DNA of 64,000 nt from Sphingorhabdus lacus. Lineage in GTDB: Bacteria > Pseudomonadota > Alphaproteobacteria > Sphingomonadales > Sphingomonadaceae. Shown one piece after another: positions 63,288-64,000 of the stretch. Where the stretch lies: NCBI RefSeq assembly GCF_009768975.1, contig NZ_CP035733.1, positions 186,001 through 250,000 on the forward strand, read 5' to 3'. Position 1 is the stretch's first letter. Every line of letters starts with the position of its first letter. The notes under the pieces are model-generated. The model was not told where the DNA came from. It did not search any database and saw only the letters and a list, made by a program, of their open reading frames with translations. The translations under genes were made by a program, and so were the position numbers.

Positions 63288-64000
63288 ATGAAAACAGGCG
63301 CTGCAGACCATCACCGTATTTTGGCGAGTGTGCAGGCGTGGCGCGGCGCACCAATGGCGCTGGCGACCGTCGTTGAAACGTGGAAATCCGCGCCTTGTCC
63401 TGTGGGTACCCACATGTTGGTCCACGCGGATGGGCGCTTTACAGGGTCGGTTTCTGGTGGATGTGTGGAAGGCGATGTCCTTGAGACAGCACGTCAGGTG
63501 ATTGTCGATAACGGCTTTGCCTTGCGCCGGTACGGGGTCGCCGATGGTGCAGCATGGGAGGTTGGCTTGCCCTGTGGCGGCGACATTGTCGTGCTCGTGC
63601 AAAATGTGTCGCCCGATTTCTTCCCCGGTCCTCTGTTCGGCGCGATCATCGACGCACAGGCGGCGGGCGAGGTGCTTCATATCGGCACCAATTTGGACAA
63701 TGGGTCCAGCGCCATTGTGGAGGAGGAAGCGGCAGGACTTTTCATCAACAGTTATTTGCCGCCACGCCGGTTGATTATCGTTGGCGCCGTCGAAATCGCG
63801 TCAACCTTGGCCAATGTTGCATGCGCTATGGGTATTGAAGTGGTCTTGATCGATCCGCGTGCGCGTTTCCTGACGGCGGAGCGCTTTCCCGACACACAGC
63901 TTGATGATCGCTGGCCCGACGACGCAATCCGCGCGCTGGCACCCGATGCGCGGACAGCAATTGTGACGTTGAGCCATGATCCCAAAATCGACGATCCCGC
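63288..64000 (+). CDS. XdhC family protein, partial at window edge
   Basis: An open frame from the ATG at 63288 to the window end (over 237 residues). The translation begins [20 protein letters not shown] and has [14 protein letters not shown], the XdhC/CoxI cysteine motif, [13 protein letters not shown], and a Rossmann-type [17 protein letters not shown] further on. XdhC proteins bind molybdenum cofactor and insert it into xanthine-dehydrogenase-like enzymes. Its position divergent from iorA-iorB fits such a maturation role. The C terminus is missing. Confidence 0.85.
   Translation, partial: MKTGAADHHRILASVQAWRGAPMALATVVETWKSAPCPVGTHMLVHADGRFTGSVSGGCVEGDVLETARQVIVDNGFALRRYGVADGAAWEVGLPCGGDIVVLVQNVSPDFFPGPLFGAIIDAQAAGEVLHIGTNLDNGSSAIVEEEAAGLFINSYLPPRRLIIVGAVEIASTLANVACAMGIEVVLIDPRARFLTAERFPDTQLDDRWPDDAIRALAPDARTAIVTLSHDPKIDDP

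Noticed and set aside
1..64000. CRISPR array, insertion sequences and rRNA operons
   Set aside because: None was seen: no regularly spaced identical repeats with unique spacers, no transposase frame and no rRNA sequence.

Overview
The window looks like the chromosome of an alphaproteobacterium, most likely a sphingomonad (order Sphingomonadales). The case rests on an alphaproteobacterial CtrA and CpdR, a UPF0262 protein, a SapC-family protein, large TonB-dependent receptors, a stand-alone bacterial leucyl/arginyl-transferase, and Ior-type molybdenum hydroxylase genes. No organism name can be fixed from the sequence alone.

The left 19.2 kb is accessory and visibly more AT-rich than the rest. 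It opens with a compact gentisate pathway (IclR-type regulator, gentisate 1,2-dioxygenase, fumarylpyruvate hydrolase, maleylpyruvate isomerase) that would turn gentisate into fumarate and pyruvate. Next come an unrecognised 624-residue protein, a divergent intergenic region with five regularly spaced 25-bp direct repeats, and a 1248-residue MobA/MobL-like relaxase. A small secreted protein, a DNA cytosine methyltransferase with a convergent HNH nuclease, and a two-gene nucleotidyltransferase/DUF262 cassette follow. After a 3' fragment of tRNA-Lys there are two DEDD-type exonuclease genes, a tyrosine recombinase with a small putative excisionase-like gene, clustered candidate arm-type sites, and an intact tRNA-Val(GAC). 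I read this as a mobilisable, probably composite genomic island whose right end is the tRNA-Val. Its left end is not visible and may lie outside the window.

From 19.3 kb to the end the content is core-like. The genes include cpdR, N-formylglutamate amidohydrolase, cytochrome b561, SapC, an FAD-linked 2-hydroxyacid dehydrogenase, an RhlE-type helicase, a TonB receptor, and a CurA-like/YtcJ-like/GarR-like operon. They continue with threonine ammonia-lyase, leucyltransferase, fRMsr, ArfB, a WrbA/pirin/LysR group, ctrA, an M28 peptidase, nucleotide metabolism (cdd, dcd), dnaB, ubiG, lysC, nitronate monooxygenase and two membrane PH-domain proteins.

The right end carries a vitamin B12 uptake operon (TonB receptor, binding protein, permease, ATPase and a co-transcribed PhoD-like phosphatase) behind a clear cobalamin riboswitch. 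It is followed by an isoquinoline-oxidoreductase-type molybdenum enzyme with its [2Fe-2S] subunit and a divergent XdhC gene cut by the window edge. The most interesting parts are the repeat array beside the relaxase, the nucleotidyltransferase/DUF262 cassette, and the attachment-site evidence around the two tRNA sequences.
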